From NCBI GenBank assembly GCA_022768865.1, contig JALELH010000017.1, positions 1 to 34,309 on the forward strand: a stretch of DNA of 34,309 nucleotides. Direction: 5' to 3'. Made by a program: the position numbers and the translations under genes. The notes below the pieces were generated by a model. The model was given only the letters and a program-made list of their open reading frames with translations, did not search any database and was not told the origin of the DNA. The DNA is from Spirochaetia bacterium. GTDB lineage: Bacteria > Spirochaetota > Spirochaetia > Treponematales > Treponemataceae. This document shows positions 32,817 through 34,309 of the stretch, one piece after another. The number at the start of each line of letters is the position of its first letter. The stretch's first letter is position 1.

Positions 32817-34111
32817 TGGCTAAAGTATACAGCAAAATCGAAAGCATTAACGGAAGCGTTATTACTGTTAAAGCAAAGGGCGTAAAGCTCAATGAACTTG
32901 CAGAAATTACAACACGCTTCGGAAAGTCTCTTGCTGAAGTAAACAAAATCGACGGTGAAACAGTTTCACTTCAGGTTTTTGCAGGTGGCCGTGGTGTTGC
33001 AACTAATGACCAGATCCGCTTCCTTGGTCACGACATGAAGATTTCCTTCAGTGATGACCTTCTTGGACGCATTTTCAACGGTTCTGCTGAACCACGCGAT
33101 CACGGTCCGGCCCTTACAGAAAACCTTATTTCTATCGGTGGTCCTTCCGTAAACCCTTCTAAGCGTATTAATCCTAACCGCATGATGCGCACAAACATTC
33201 CGATGATTGATGTTTTCAATACACTGGTTGTTTCACAGAAGATTCCTATTTTCTCTATTTCCGGCGAACCTTATAACCAGCTCCTTGCTCGCATTGCCAT
33301 GCAGGCAGAAGCAGACGTAATCGTTCTTGGCGGAATGGGTCTTAAATATGATGACTACCTTTTCTTTAAGAAAACACTTGAAGAAGGCGGAGCCCTTTCC
33401 AAGACAGTAATGTTCGTTCATACAGCTGCTGACCCTACTGTAGAATGTATGAAAATCCCTGATCTTTCACTTGCAGTTGCAGAAAAGTTTGCCCTTAAGG
33501 GAAAAGATGTTCTTGTTCTTCTTACAGACATGACAAACTTTGCAGACTCAATGAAGGAAATTGCCATTACACAGGAACAGGTTCCTTCAAACCGTGGTTA
33601 TCCTGGAGACCTTTATTCTCAGCTTGCTTCACGCTACGAAAAGGCTGTTGACTTTGCTGATTCAGGTTCAATTACTGTTCTTGCAGTTACAACAATGCCT
33701 GGCGACGACGTTACTCACCCGGTTCCTGATAACACTGGTTACATTACTGAAGGCCAGTATTATCTTAAGGGCGGACGCATTGAGCCTTTCGGTTCTTTGT
33801 CTCGTCTTAAGCAGCAGGTTAACAACAAGACACGTAAGGATCACCGTTCATTAATGGATGCCATGATTCGTCTTTATTCATCTTATAAAGATACACTTGA
33901 AAAGAAATCCATGGGTTTCAATATGAGTGCATGGGATGAAAAGCTCCTTAAATATGGTGCCATGTTTGAAGCAAAGATGATGGATCTTACCGTAAACATT
34001 CCTCTTGAAGAAGCTTTGGATAACGGATGGAAAATCCTTTCTGAATGTTTTGAAAAGAATGAAACTGGTCTTAAGACAGAATTAATTGAAGAATTCTGGC
34101 CTAATAAATAA
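32816..34111 (+). CDS. atpB: V-type ATPase subunit B
   Basis: Non-catalytic nucleotide-binding subunit of the V1/A1 head. The 431-residue protein has the A/B family fold but, as expected for B, the P-loop is replaced by SGEPYNQL (149-156). Other family segments are [28 protein letters not shown], and [21 protein letters not shown]. Its start overlaps the atpA stop. The atpD gene begins 26 nt downstream. Confidence 0.97.
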   Translation: MAKVYSKIESINGSVITVKAKGVKLNELAEITTRFGKSLAEVNKIDGETVSLQVFAGGRGVATNDQIRFLGHDMKISFSDDLLGRIFNGSAEPRDHGPALTENLISIGGPSVNPSKRINPNRMMRTNIPMIDVFNTLVVSQKIPIFSISGEPYNQLLARIAMQAEADVIVLGGMGLKYDDYLFFKKTLEEGGALSKTVMFVHTAADPTVECMKIPDLSLAVAEKFALKGKDVLVLLTDMTNFADSMKEIAITQEQVPSNRGYPGDLYSQLASRYEKAVDFADSGSITVLAVTTMPGDDVTHPVPDNTGYITEGQYYLKGGRIEPFGSLSRLKQQVNNKTRKDHRSLMDAMIRLYSSYKDTLEKKSMGFNMSAWDEKLLKYGAMFEAKMMDLTVNIPLEEALDNGWKILSECFEKNETGLKTELIEEFWPNK

Positions 34112-34137
34112 ACTGAAAACTCGCATAAGGATATTTT

Positions 34138-34309
34138 ATGGCAAAATTAAAGCTGACTAAAAACGAGCAGAAGACTCAGAAAGATGCGCTTAAAATGTAC
34201 CAGCGCTATCTTCCGACTCTTACGCTTAAAAAACAGCAGCTGCAGTCAGAAATCCGCACCATAGACGAAAAAGCAAAGGAAGTCAGGGCACAGAAAAAGG
34301 CCCTTGAAG
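34138..34309 (+). CDS. atpD: V-type ATPase subunit D (partial, cut by window end)
   Basis: The first 57 residues are visible. They are strongly helical, opening MAKLKLTKNEQKTQKDALKM and continuing with LKKQQLQSEI, matching the N-terminal coiled-coil helix of central-stalk subunit D. An AAGG ribosome binding site lies upstream. Position after atpB agrees with spirochaete V-ATPase operons. The remainder lies beyond the window. Confidence 0.88.
   Translation, partial: MAKLKLTKNEQKTQKDALKMYQRYLPTLTLKKQQLQSEIRTIDEKAKEVRAQKKALE

Overview
The window reads as the chromosome of a host-associated spirochaete, most likely a gut, rumen or oral Treponema. The main reasons are the spirochaete flagellar gene order (flbB-fliK-flgD-flgE ... 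flbD-motA-motB-fliL-fliM-fliY-fliO-fliP-fliQ-fliR-flhB-flhA-flhF-flhG), the FlbB collar protein, a hook protein carrying the Lys165/Cys178 pair used for spirochaete lysinoalanine cross-links, a eukaryote-like hexokinase, and a V/A-type ATPase operon with a DUF2764 gene. Species cannot be assigned from the sequence alone.

Layout. (1) 1-1651: a regulatory and repeat-rich leader, then hexokinase. (2) 1711-5934: flbB, fliK, flgD, flgE and a strong intrinsic terminator. (3) 5945-9895: a non-flagellar block splitting flgE from flbD. It holds a leftward higBA toxin-antitoxin pair, rightward rpoZ-miaA, and a leftward response regulator/histidine kinase pair. (4) 9990-23249: the long motility operon flbD to flhG, closed by an intrinsic terminator. 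Sigma-28-like promoters (GCCGATAA-type -10 boxes) precede flbD and fliL. (5) 23250-23676: a non-coding stretch with a degenerate 23-bp tandem array. (6) 23677-28315: a membrane protein, the flagellar sigma factor WhiG/FliA with an in-frame TAA at codon 54, a FapA/DUF342 protein with a Jag-N domain, a small unknown protein, and a membrane/coiled-coil/HTH protein resembling SwrB or DUF2802 proteins. (7) 28316-28665: a second copy of a 99-bp palindromic element, inverted relative to the copy at 162-260, plus a second copy of a 58-bp block. (8) 28666-29712: galM. (9) 29762 to the end: V-type ATPase genes E, DUF2764, A, B and the start of D.

The motility genes build the C-ring (FliM, FliY), stator (MotA, MotB, FliL), export gate (FliO, P, Q, R, FlhB, FlhA), placement GTPase/ATPase pair (FlhF, FlhG), hook (FliK, FlgD, FlgE) and collar (FlbB). 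The sigma factor expected to read the sigma-28-like promoters is itself interrupted in this sequence. That is the observation most in need of checking, because it is either a sequencing error or a real loss-of-function allele. The most unusual non-coding structures are the inverted pair of 99-bp palindromes, the 23-bp tandem array, and the 58-bp block shared upstream of two sugar-metabolism genes. I found no CRISPR array, rRNA, tRNA or transposase gene.
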